59,077 bases of DNA from Hyphomicrobiales bacterium (lineage in GTDB: Bacteria > Pseudomonadota > Alphaproteobacteria > Parvibaculales > Parvibaculaceae): assembly GCA_016124805.1 (NCBI GenBank), contig WGND01000016.1:1-59077 (forward strand), written 5' to 3'. Below are positions 26,687 to 34,038 of the stretch, piece by piece. A program made the position numbers and the translations under genes. The notes beneath the pieces were generated by a model that had not been told where the DNA came from, searched no databases, and saw only the letters and a program-made list of their open reading frames with translations. Position 1 is the first letter of the stretch; every line of letters starts with the position of its first letter.

Positions 26687-27801
26687 GCGGGATTACCCCC
26701 AGGAAGGGCCGCGTCGCGAGCCACCTTCGGTGATGTTGATGCCGTCTGGTGCCAGAAGTCCGATCCAAGGGGGACAAAACCGATCGCCTGCCGCGCTATA
26801 TCATAGTCAAGACCAGTGTCACCGCGTGCGGCGGCTGCCAGTTCCAGCAATGAGGAGATGCGATATTCTGGCGGCACACGGGAAGTTGAAGATATCGAGG
26901 CCCAGAAGACAGCAAGCAAGGCCACAGCCGGATTCGGTTGGGCCTGAAGAAAGACTGGCTCCCAGTCTGCTTCTTTCAGAGGGTCCCGCCAGCCGCTTCG
27001 ATGGGTCAGGTGATAGCTATATGCACCCATCAGTGGGACCATCCTGTGTCCATGCTGGGTCAGCCGCAATGCCATCTCCCGGTGCTCATTATTGTCGATC
27101 AATTCGTCGAATCCGCCATTGTCGACAAAAGCATCGCGTCGCATCGACATATTGCTGCCGGATGACGCGCTCCACAGCACATCGCAATCAGGGTGATTGA
27201 CCAACGCATCTGTTTCGATTTCATAGAGATATCGCGGCCCTGCACCTGGATAGATTCCCGGCTCTGCGCGGCGGTGAATAGCCTGAAAGTCTTCATACAC
27301 CTGTGTCAGGGTCACGCGCGAACGGTCAAGCTCGGCAGCAGGACGACGGGCAAGGTCTTCAGCACGATCCGGCCAGGCTGTTCCCGCATCAGGGTCTTTG
27401 AATATCCGCGTGCAGCGAAGGTGGTGTGGATCACCACGACAGATGAGTTGCCGTTCTTTCTGATGCGCGTCCATATGCTTGGAGAGCAGTTCGGGCATTG
27501 CCGGCGTGTCGCCGTCGAGAAGCAGCAATATCTCGCCACGCGCGACGCGGGCACCGGCATTTGATGCTGCTGAACGGCCCTGCGCTGCGTCATGTCGAAC
27601 CACATTGAGCGGAAGACGCCTTGCCGCATCGGCAAGCACCGAGGCGGTGTGATCGCTTGAGCCGTCATCAACGACGATGATCTCGCAGTCAGAGGTCTGA
27701 CATTCAAGGGACGCCAGCGTCAGCTTAAGACGATCCGCCTCGTCCTTGGACCGGATGACAACGCTCAGATAGGGCTTTTTGCTGACGTGACCTATAGGCA
27801 T
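26683..27801 (-). CDS. Glycosyltransferase family 2
   Basis: A 372-residue GT-A enzyme. YLSVVIRSKDEADRLKLTL is the nucleotide-sugar strand, followed by CEIIVVDDGSSDHTASVL and the DxD site ILLLLDGDTPAM near residue 97. Further on, DCDVLWSASSGSNMSMRRDAF and FDELIDNNEHREMALRL match the acceptor region of GT2/GT27-like enzymes (an ED-like pair is in NNEH). No membrane helices are seen. It overlaps the SGNH gene upstream by 10 bp and the SGNH-like gene downstream by 4 bp. This places sugar transfer in the same operon as the E1/lipoyl genes. Confidence 0.88.
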   Translation of the reverse strand: MPIGHVSKKPYLSVVIRSKDEADRLKLTLASLECQTSDCEIIVVDDGSSDHTASVLADAARRLPLNVVRHDAAQGRSAASNAGARVARGEILLLLDGDTPAMPELLSKHMDAHQKERQLICRGDPHHLRCTRIFKDPDAGTAWPDRAEDLARRPAAELDRSRVTLTQVYEDFQAIHRRAEPGIYPGAGPRYLYEIETDALVNHPDCDVLWSASSGSNMSMRRDAFVDNGGFDELIDNNEHREMALRLTQHGHRMVPLMGAYSYHLTHRSGWRDPLKEADWEPVFLQAQPNPAVALLAVFWASISSTSRVPPEYRISSLLELAAAARGDTGLDYDIARQAIGFVPLGSDFWHQTASTSPKVARDAALPGGNPA

Positions 27802-28571
27802 CCGAGATCATCCAATATGCGAACGACTTCTTCGGCTATCAAACGGCAACCATCGCCGTTCAGATGCAGCGTGTCGATTTTGAGATGATCCGTACCATGA
27901 CGGGCAAGTATCGTGTCGACATCCACAATGGATATCCCCTTTTTTTGGGAAAGTTCGATGAGGCCCAGATTAAAGCGTTTGATACGGGTTGAAAGACTGT
28001 CTTCAAGGCCGAGAAAGCAATGTATCGAATCGCTCGGCACAACGGAGGATACATTGTAGATCAGGATCGGTGCATCTGCCTGAACCTGGCAGCGATCAAT
28101 GATCCGGGAAAAATTGTCCATTGACTGATCGACATCAAGCAGGCTGACACGATCAAAACAGGTCCGGAGCCATTGTTTTTGTTCCGGCGCCTGAATCTCA
28201 TGCGCATTGGTAAAAATCAGATATCCCTCGGTCTTGTGGCGCCACAGGGGATTGGCAATATCCGGCATGGCGGAAAGAATGATGGCATCCGATTTTGTTT
28301 CGAACAGGGCCTGACTGAACTGGGAGACGGCCGGATAGGCACCCAGGGGAAGATCGTGTTGCATCAGGTCTTTCGGGACGCTGCCACCCGACTGGAGGAG
28401 GGCGTCTGACCGGGTCCAGGTCTCGTGGCGCAGCCGAACCGTCGTATCGGGATAACGCGCGCGGACCAGTTCATTGATTCCATTCCATTTCAATTCGCCA
28501 TTCAGCTTCAACGAGTGAAGCGAATCCCGCAGGTCAAGATTCCCTTTCAGGAAGATATTCAGCCGGGGCAT
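27792..28571 (-). CDS. SGNH/GDSL hydrolase-like protein
   Basis: A 259-residue protein and first gene of the minus-strand operon. The N terminus FLKGNLDLRDSLHSL could be a modified block I. DAIILSAMPDI, the strand APILIYNVSSVVP, and the helix NLGLIELSQKKGISIVDVDTIL follow the SGNH pattern. The last block DTLHLNGDGCRLIAEEVV has the catalytic Asp-x-x-His (Asp 233, His 236). Of the three SGNH-like proteins here it is the most complete. SGNH enzymes act as esterases or as O-acyltransferases for glycans; which applies is unknown. The divergent 120-bp region upstream is shared with the transglutaminase-like gene. Confidence 0.7.
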   Translation of the reverse strand: MPRLNIFLKGNLDLRDSLHSLKLNGELKWNGINELVRARYPDTTVRLRHETWTRSDALLQSGGSVPKDLMQHDLPLGAYPAVSQFSQALFETKSDAIILSAMPDIANPLWRHKTEGYLIFTNAHEIQAPEQKQWLRTCFDRVSLLDVDQSMDNFSRIIDRCQVQADAPILIYNVSSVVPSDSIHCFLGLEDSLSTRIKRFNLGLIELSQKKGISIVDVDTILARHGTDHLKIDTLHLNGDGCRLIAEEVVRILDDLGCL

Positions 28572-28691
28572 TGAGCGGCCTTTTGGTCATGCATTGGTAT
28601 AATTTTGTTTGCCGGATACTATCCCATACAAACTTGATCTGTCTTTTTTTCAGGTCCGCTATTTGTCCGTCCAGTCTGGAATCCTCAAATC

Positions 28692-29987
28692 ATGAATCGC
28701 ATTGGAACAAAGGGGGACCCGCGGTACCGGCATGTCGCTGAAGACCGTATTCTGGATTATCTCCTTTTGCTTGGTTTCCCTCAGCTTGTGCGGACGGGTG
28801 AGCGTGCGCAGGCGATGCGGGCGGCACGCAACGCGCTTTCCCGATGGGTTGAAATGGGCCTCCCCAGATCAACAGACTCAAGGGGGGTGAACCATTACGC
28901 CCCCTTTGAGGTTGTCAATTTCATGAAATGGGCGGGGCGCTATCAAGGGGACCCTTTCTGGGCTGTCCAGTATATTCAGACTGCCAGACGACACGCCCTT
29001 GCGCAGGATGCAGCATGGGCCGCATTAGGCCCTCCCTTCAAAGCCGGTTTGCTGCCCGACAAAAAAATCCAACTCACATTCACGCGGTCATTCAACCTGT
29101 CGACATTGGAGCCGGGCAAGCCTGTCCGACTGCGATTGCCCGTGCCGCTTGAGGACGAAAAACTGGTTCTGTCATCCTTTGAGATCGGGCAGACAGCGGA
29201 TGATGAAATCAAGCTCCGGAAATCGGCAGACCGCTTGGAGGCGAGGCTCAATGTGCCCGCCTCGCGGCAGGTGAGCCTTTCCTATCAAGCTGTTTTTGAC
29301 ATTCCCATGAATGATGTCGATGCCATAATGAAGGGCCCGCCTGCCGCATTGGATGATCATGAACGGCGTCTTTATACGGAACCGAGTGAAGGCTTCATCC
29401 GTGTGTCACCGGCCGTTCTGGCGCTGGCGGATGACCTGACCGGGCCTGGTGATACACCTCGCGAGAGTGCGGTTTCTTTCTGGAATGACCTGATGGACCG
29501 GCTGATGTTTGGTCTGATCCACTATCACGAGATCGATATGGCGCAGCCAATGGATTGGCTGCTGGATCATGTCTGGTCGGACTGCCAGCTGGGGTCGGCG
29601 CTTTTTGTTTCACTCTGCCGCGCGAAAAAAATTCCCGCGCGCATTCGAGGCGGCATCAAGCTCTATCCCGACGCCTGTGATCCGCATTATTGGGCGGAGG
29701 TCTGGTTTGACGATTCAGGTTGGACGCCTTTTGACTTCGGCGCATGGGATCTCGCAATCGGTGGACAGGATAGAGACTGGCGAGAGATTTATCTTGGGGC
29801 CGTCGATTACCGCATGACCACGGAGTGCTTGCCCCGGTTTTTTGTCGGCCCCATGAGCCTGCGCCTGCCGGAGGCATGGAATCTGGTCACGCGTCTGGAA
29901 GACGAAGGTATTTCTGCCACCTATGGCAATGCCCTGACAGGCGCGGAGACATACCGCGACCACATCGTGATGAGCGAAATGCACTAG
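28692..29987 (+). CDS. Transglutaminase-like domain protein
   Basis: A 431-residue protein. Residues 1-115 are helical and unassigned; about 125-210 form a beta-rich domain; the C-terminal part is a transglutaminase-like fold. Its Cys-His-Asp triad is visible: SDCQLGSALFVSLCR (Cys 298), DPHYWAEVWFDDSGW (His 332), TPFDFGAWD (Asp 348). No signal peptide or membrane helix is clear. The family includes peptidases, amidases and crosslinking enzymes. It is divergent from the SGNH/GT2/E1 operon across 120 bp, so shared control is possible. Confidence 0.85.
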   Translation: MNRIGTKGDPRYRHVAEDRILDYLLLLGFPQLVRTGERAQAMRAARNALSRWVEMGLPRSTDSRGVNHYAPFEVVNFMKWAGRYQGDPFWAVQYIQTARRHALAQDAAWAALGPPFKAGLLPDKKIQLTFTRSFNLSTLEPGKPVRLRLPVPLEDEKLVLSSFEIGQTADDEIKLRKSADRLEARLNVPASRQVSLSYQAVFDIPMNDVDAIMKGPPAALDDHERRLYTEPSEGFIRVSPAVLALADDLTGPGDTPRESAVSFWNDLMDRLMFGLIHYHEIDMAQPMDWLLDHVWSDCQLGSALFVSLCRAKKIPARIRGGIKLYPDACDPHYWAEVWFDDSGWTPFDFGAWDLAIGGQDRDWREIYLGAVDYRMTTECLPRFFVGPMSLRLPEAWNLVTRLEDEGISATYGNALTGAETYRDHIVMSEMH

Positions 29988-30033
29988 GTATCTTCCGGAC
30001 CTTTTTTGATACTGTCCGGCGTGACACCTCAAA

Positions 30034-30555
30034 TCATGCCGGGTCCTGTTCGCCCTCCAGAAAGCCACTGCTGGTGAAAAACGGGGGCAGGGCGTTTGCG
30101 CTACCGGCATTCATCATCGCGGCAATCTCTTTGAGAACGGCGATCATCTCGGCCTGCCGGGCCGGAGGGAGTTGGGAGAAGCGCTCCGTGAATTTCTGCT
30201 CCATCAGGGGTGGGGAGGTTTCCAGCGCCGCTCGTCCTTCTGCCGTCAGGCGTGCATGGATGATACGGCGGTCTGTCAGGCTACGATAGCGTTCCGCCAG
30301 GTTCTTGGCTTCGAGACGATCCATGATGGCCGTAACCGTACCCTGGCTCAGACTGGCTTCATCCGAGAGGCGCCGCAGCGTGACATCACCAAGTCGGGCG
30401 CAGGCCTGCAGAACGACCAGTTGCGGCGTGGTCAGGCCCGCATATCTGCCAGCCTTCTTGGAATGAATGTCCATGGCGCGAATGATCCGGCGAAGTTCGA
30501 TCAGGACAGCTTCGCCCTGATTCCCTGAAGCACGTTCCATAGCAATATCAGACAT
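30034..30555 (-). CDS. MarR family transcriptional regulator
   Basis: A 173-residue winged-helix repressor. The DNA-recognition region is TLRRLSDEASLSQGTVTAIMDRLEAKNLAER, and the wing is YRSLTDRRIIHARLTAEGRAAL. The N-terminal HSKKAGRYAGLTTPQLVVL and the C-terminal helices form the dimerisation part. It is divergent from an MFS gene that leads into the glucosylglycerol operon. A perfect inverted repeat, ATATTGC-N6-GCAATAT, lies between them. EctR, a MarR protein, controls ectoine synthesis in some halophiles, so osmotic control here is a reasonable inference. It converges with the transglutaminase-like gene 46 bp away. Confidence 0.92.
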   Translation of the reverse strand: MSDIAMERASGNQGEAVLIELRRIIRAMDIHSKKAGRYAGLTTPQLVVLQACARLGDVTLRRLSDEASLSQGTVTAIMDRLEAKNLAERYRSLTDRRIIHARLTAEGRAALETSPPLMEQKFTERFSQLPPARQAEMIAVLKEIAAMMNAGSANALPPFFTSSGFLEGEQDPA

Positions 30556-30650
30556 CGGAGGCAGTCCCTTGTGCAGCTATCCTGCTGTTTTCAAAAGAAT
30601 TCATACGAAAATTCATAAACCTTCTCGCCATTGCTTTCTAGCCAAAAGAT

Positions 30651-30697
30651 TTGACATCAAAGTATATATGCTGTTTTATATTGCAACGCAGCAATAT
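30651..30697 (+). promoter_or_regulatory. Putative promoter and MarR operator of the glucosylglycerol operon
   Basis: TTGACA at 30651-30656 is followed after 18 bp by TTTATA at 30675, a good sigma-70-type pair pointing toward the MFS gene. Overlapping its -10 and start region is the perfect inverted repeat ATATTGC (30678-30684) N6 GCAATAT (30691-30697). The size and symmetry fit a MarR operator, so repression by the divergent regulator is likely. Confidence 0.55.
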
Positions 30698-30754
30698 GAT
30701 TCATTTCGCTGATTTTCGGCGGTTTAGCGAGCGTTTTCAGCTGAGTAGGAGGCC

Positions 30755-32128
30755 ATGGCTTCTGTGCTACAAAAAAGCGGCATTTTTCACGGCTTTCGGC
30801 GACAATCTGCTGGGTCTGTGGACGAAGCGAGAGCCCAATATCTTCTCGGCGTGACGACCCTGCTGGTCGGTGTTTTCTGCTTTACCGGCGCCAATTCGCT
30901 TCTGACCACCTGGCTCATTATTCAGGCGGGCAATTTCTCTTTCCCTGCCGCAGCCATCGGTCTTCTCACGTCGCTCTATTTCTGTGGCTTTATCGCCGGC
31001 TGCCTCTTTGGCGGTAAATTGGTGGCCCGTGTCGGGCACATCCGCTCCTTTGCAGGGTTTGCTGCTCTCGCAACAATTGTCACCCTGCTGCATTCGGTAG
31101 TGGCGGATGCCGTCTTCTGGATCGCGTTGCGTTTCATCAGCGGTTTCTCGCACGCCATGCTTCAGATGACCGCCGAGAGTTGGCTGAATGCCGTCAGCTC
31201 CAATGAGACCCGAAGCCGGACCTTTTCCATCTACCGGATTGTGGACCTCACATCCGTCACGATTGCCCAGTTCGGCATCATGCTGGGAGACCAGAATGGT
31301 GGTTATCTTGTCTTTGCGCTGATTGCCGTTTCGATCTGCCTCTCGCTTTTGCCGCTGACCCTTTCAGGGTCGACAGGGCCGGCACAGATCACGAATGCGA
31401 AAATTGATGTCAGAAAGCTCTTTGCCATGGCGCCCATGGCGGCAGCGGCTGCCCTCGGCTTTGGGTTTGTCAGTGGCGGCTTCTGGGGTCTGGCCCCCGT
31501 CTTTCTGGGCACGTTTGACTATGGCACCGACACGGTCGCGATTTTCCTTGGCATCGCCATTGTTGGCGGCGCCCTCTCGCAATGGCCGATAGGACGACTG
31601 TCGGACAGGATAGACCGCCGCCTCGTGATGATGTTCTGCGCCGCCACGGCAATTGCCGCCGCCATGCTTCTCACATTTGGCGCCGAGATGAGGCCATTTC
31701 TGCTGGCGGGTGCATTCCTCTTCGGCGCGTCGTTTATGCCGCTCTACGCGCTCGCCGTGTCGCATGCCAATGACTCTGCAGATGCGCAGAGCTTTGTATC
31801 TGTTGCCGGGGCCCTGTTGCTCTGCTTCGGCGTTGGCGCTGTTCTGGGGCCCGTCGTTTTTTCAACTGCAATGGGGCTCTTCGGCGGTGGCACGCTTTTC
31901 ATCGGTATCGCCCTGGTGCTGCTGTGTCTGATCGCCTTCGGTGTGTGGCGTCGTTACGCCAAAGCGACATTGTCTGAAGACGAAAAGGATGAATTTGTCT
32001 TCCTTGCCCAGGCAAGTCAGGCAACGCCTGAAGCGCTTCATCTCGATCCGCGGGCTGAAGAATATACCGAATCCGGTGAAGCAACGGCGAATGAAACGAA
32101 TGATGAGCCGATCCCGGCTTCCGCCTAG
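30755..32128 (+). CDS. MFS transporter
   Basis: A 457-residue permease with about 12 transmembrane helices, e.g. LLVGVFCFTGANSLLTTWLII and AAIGLLTSLYFCGFIAGCLFG. The MFS motif A-like loop GGKLVARVGHIRSFAGF sits after helix 2 and GRLSDRIDRRLVMM after helix 8. LQMTAESWLNAVSSNETRSRTFSIYR is typical of the YcaD-type subgroup. A charged, Glu-rich C-terminal tail of about 45 residues is cytoplasmic. The ATG at 30755 closely follows AGGAGG. gpsA begins 33 bp downstream, so it is probably the first gene of the osmolyte operon. Its substrate is unknown. Confidence 0.85.
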   Translation: MASVLQKSGIFHGFRRQSAGSVDEARAQYLLGVTTLLVGVFCFTGANSLLTTWLIIQAGNFSFPAAAIGLLTSLYFCGFIAGCLFGGKLVARVGHIRSFAGFAALATIVTLLHSVVADAVFWIALRFISGFSHAMLQMTAESWLNAVSSNETRSRTFSIYRIVDLTSVTIAQFGIMLGDQNGGYLVFALIAVSICLSLLPLTLSGSTGPAQITNAKIDVRKLFAMAPMAAAAALGFGFVSGGFWGLAPVFLGTFDYGTDTVAIFLGIAIVGGALSQWPIGRLSDRIDRRLVMMFCAATAIAAAMLLTFGAEMRPFLLAGAFLFGASFMPLYALAVSHANDSADAQSFVSVAGALLLCFGVGAVLGPVVFSTAMGLFGGGTLFIGIALVLLCLIAFGVWRRYAKATLSEDEKDEFVFLAQASQATPEALHLDPRAEEYTESGEATANETNDEPIPASA

Positions 32129-32161
32129 GTTTGCTAGGTTTGAAAGTGATCAAGGAGAAAA

Positions 32162-33268
32162 ATGTCCATGCGTAATATCGAGATCCAGCGACCGCGGGAT
32201 TTGCTGAGCTCTGATGCAGAACAGGCGACGCGTATCGCCAGCAGGAAGACGGCTCGGCGGCGCAGGGATTTGCCGCTTCAGGTCGCGGTTCTGGGGGCGG
32301 GGGCCTGGGGCACGGCCCTTGCCATAGCCTTTGCCCGATCAGGTGCGAATGTGCGCCTGTGGGGCCGCAGTGACACGCGCATGGAGCGCATGTTCCGCAC
32401 GCAGGTGAATGCCGATTATCTGCCGGGCGCCTCCTTCCCGCCAAAACTCGAACCGACGGCCGATATCCATTATGCGGTGGCATCCGCCGATACCATTTTT
32501 CTGGCGGTGCCGTCTTCCATCATCATGGAAACGGCAATCGCGATTGCGGATGATGTGCCGCCGGAAACGCCGGTTGTCTCCTGTGCCAAGGGGATTGACC
32601 CCGACAAGGGGCGCCTCATAACGGATATGCTGTCTGAAATCATTCCGCAGGCGATACCCATGGTGCTGTCGGGCCCGAGCTTTGCAACGGAAGTAGCACA
32701 GGGACACCCGACAAGCGTCATGCTGGCGGGCAGGCGTCAGGAAGCCGAGTGGCTTGCCATGCGTCTCACCAGTGATGAGTTTCATATTCAAGCGGAGACA
32801 GATGTCATCGGCGTTCAGATAGCCGGTGCCATCAAGAACGTCATTGCGATTGCCTGTGGTGTTGTGGATGGGCTGGGCTATGGTGCCAACACGCGCGCAT
32901 CTGTCATGGCCCGCGGCCTTGAAGAAGCCTCGACATTGGCGCAGGCGATGGGCGGCAGTCGAGAAACATTTCTCGGCGTCGCCGGTTCAGGCGATTTCGC
33001 CCTGACTTGCTCTGATCCCCAATCCCGTAACTATTCGCTCGGCAATTCATTGGCCACGGCGGGAAAAGGCAAGAAAAGCAAGACATTTGAAGGGGCAGCC
33101 AACGCCATCCGTGTGCTTGACCTGATTGACCGGCACGGATGTGACGCCCCGATCATTCGCGCGGTCTGCGCCCTGCTGGAGCAGGACGTGACACCGCGCG
33201 AGATGGTCGCAGAGATGTTCCGCTCAGAGTCGACTAATGAGGAAATGGCGATGGATATCAGCATATGA
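32162..33268 (+). CDS. gpsA: NAD(P)-dependent glycerol-3-phosphate dehydrogenase
   Basis: Reduces dihydroxyacetone phosphate to sn-glycerol-3-phosphate. The Rossmann motif VAVLGAGAWGTALA is at about residues 41-54. The substrate region GPSFATEVAQG and the catalytic-Lys segment QIAGAIKNVIAIACG are present, as is MARGLEEA. An extra N-terminal stretch of about 40 residues, rich in Arg, precedes the fold; it is not an artefact of start choice, because AAGGAG lies 5 nt before the first ATG. The next gene overlaps it by ATGA. Here G3P is probably dedicated to glucosylglycerol synthesis, with a second general gpsA elsewhere. Confidence 0.92.
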   Translation: MSMRNIEIQRPRDLLSSDAEQATRIASRKTARRRRDLPLQVAVLGAGAWGTALAIAFARSGANVRLWGRSDTRMERMFRTQVNADYLPGASFPPKLEPTADIHYAVASADTIFLAVPSSIIMETAIAIADDVPPETPVVSCAKGIDPDKGRLITDMLSEIIPQAIPMVLSGPSFATEVAQGHPTSVMLAGRRQEAEWLAMRLTSDEFHIQAETDVIGVQIAGAIKNVIAIACGVVDGLGYGANTRASVMARGLEEASTLAQAMGGSRETFLGVAGSGDFALTCSDPQSRNYSLGNSLATAGKGKKSKTFEGAANAIRVLDLIDRHGCDAPIIRAVCALLEQDVTPREMVAEMFRSESTNEEMAMDISI

Positions 33269-34038
33269 AAAGCCTGCGCCGTAAAGAACTGGTGCTGGCC
33301 ACCGATCTGGATGGAACATTTCTGGGCGGATCGGAAGACGAGCGTGCGGCACTCTATGCCTTCATCAAAGCCAATCGGGATCGCATGGGATTGATCTTTG
33401 TGACGGGACGCGATGTTGATTTTATCCGCTACATCACCACGTCTGAAAATGTACCCGCGCCGGATCTGATCATTGGCGATGTCGGGACGACCATTGTTAG
33501 CGGCATCGACTATGAACCATTTGCGCCGGTTGATAGCTGGATAGAGGATCGCTGGCCGGGCCCGTCGGCGGCAGAAGCGGCTCTCGCAGATTGCGATCAT
33601 CTGAAAAAACAGGAAGTTTTTGGCGGGCGTCGTGTGTCCTATTTTTACTGCGACGAAACCGCTGCCCGGCAGATTGCCAGAGATGTGGAAGAATGCGGCT
33701 ATGATGTCCTGATGTCGGCAGGCGTCTTTTTCGATGTGCTGCCACGCGGTATTCAAAAAGGCCCCACACTGATGAAGGCCATCGACGCGCTGGAGATTGA
33801 CCCGGCCAAAGTTCTCGTCGCCGGTGACACGCTGAATGACCTTTCGCTCTTCAAGACAGGTCTGGACGGCGTCGCCGTGGGAAATTCCGAACCCTTGTTG
33901 CTTCAAGCCCTGTCGGGTCTGGACACTGTCTATTACCCCACGGGTGAAGGTGCAGCGGGCGTTCTTGACGCCATACACAGAAAATTCAATGCACGAAATG
34001 CAAAGGAGACGTCGAGTGACCGGTATGAAAAAATCTGA
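33265..34038 (+). CDS. HAD phosphatase, probable glucosylglycerol-phosphate phosphatase
   Basis: A 257-residue HAD-IIB hydrolase of the sucrose-phosphatase type. Motif I is LATDLDGTFLG (nucleophile Asp 14, acid Asp 16), motif II is FVTGRD, the motif III Lys is in RGIQKGPTLM, and motif IV is VLVAGDTLNDLSLF. The C2 cap lies between about residues 75 and 170. The start overlaps gpsA by 4 bp, and its last 23 bp overlap ggpS. In several proteobacteria a similar HAD domain is fused in front of GgpS (GgpPS), so here the two functions look split. Dephosphorylation of glucosylglycerol phosphate is a strong contextual inference. Confidence 0.82.
   Translation: MKSLRRKELVLATDLDGTFLGGSEDERAALYAFIKANRDRMGLIFVTGRDVDFIRYITTSENVPAPDLIIGDVGTTIVSGIDYEPFAPVDSWIEDRWPGPSAAEAALADCDHLKKQEVFGGRRVSYFYCDETAARQIARDVEECGYDVLMSAGVFFDVLPRGIQKGPTLMKAIDALEIDPAKVLVAGDTLNDLSLFKTGLDGVAVGNSEPLLLQALSGLDTVYYPTGEGAAGVLDAIHRKFNARNAKETSSDRYEKI

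Noticed and set aside
29995-30019. CCGGAC/GTCCGG hairpin between the transglutaminase-like and marR genes
   Set aside because: The 6-bp stem with a 13-nt loop and T-tract inside the loop is too weak to call.
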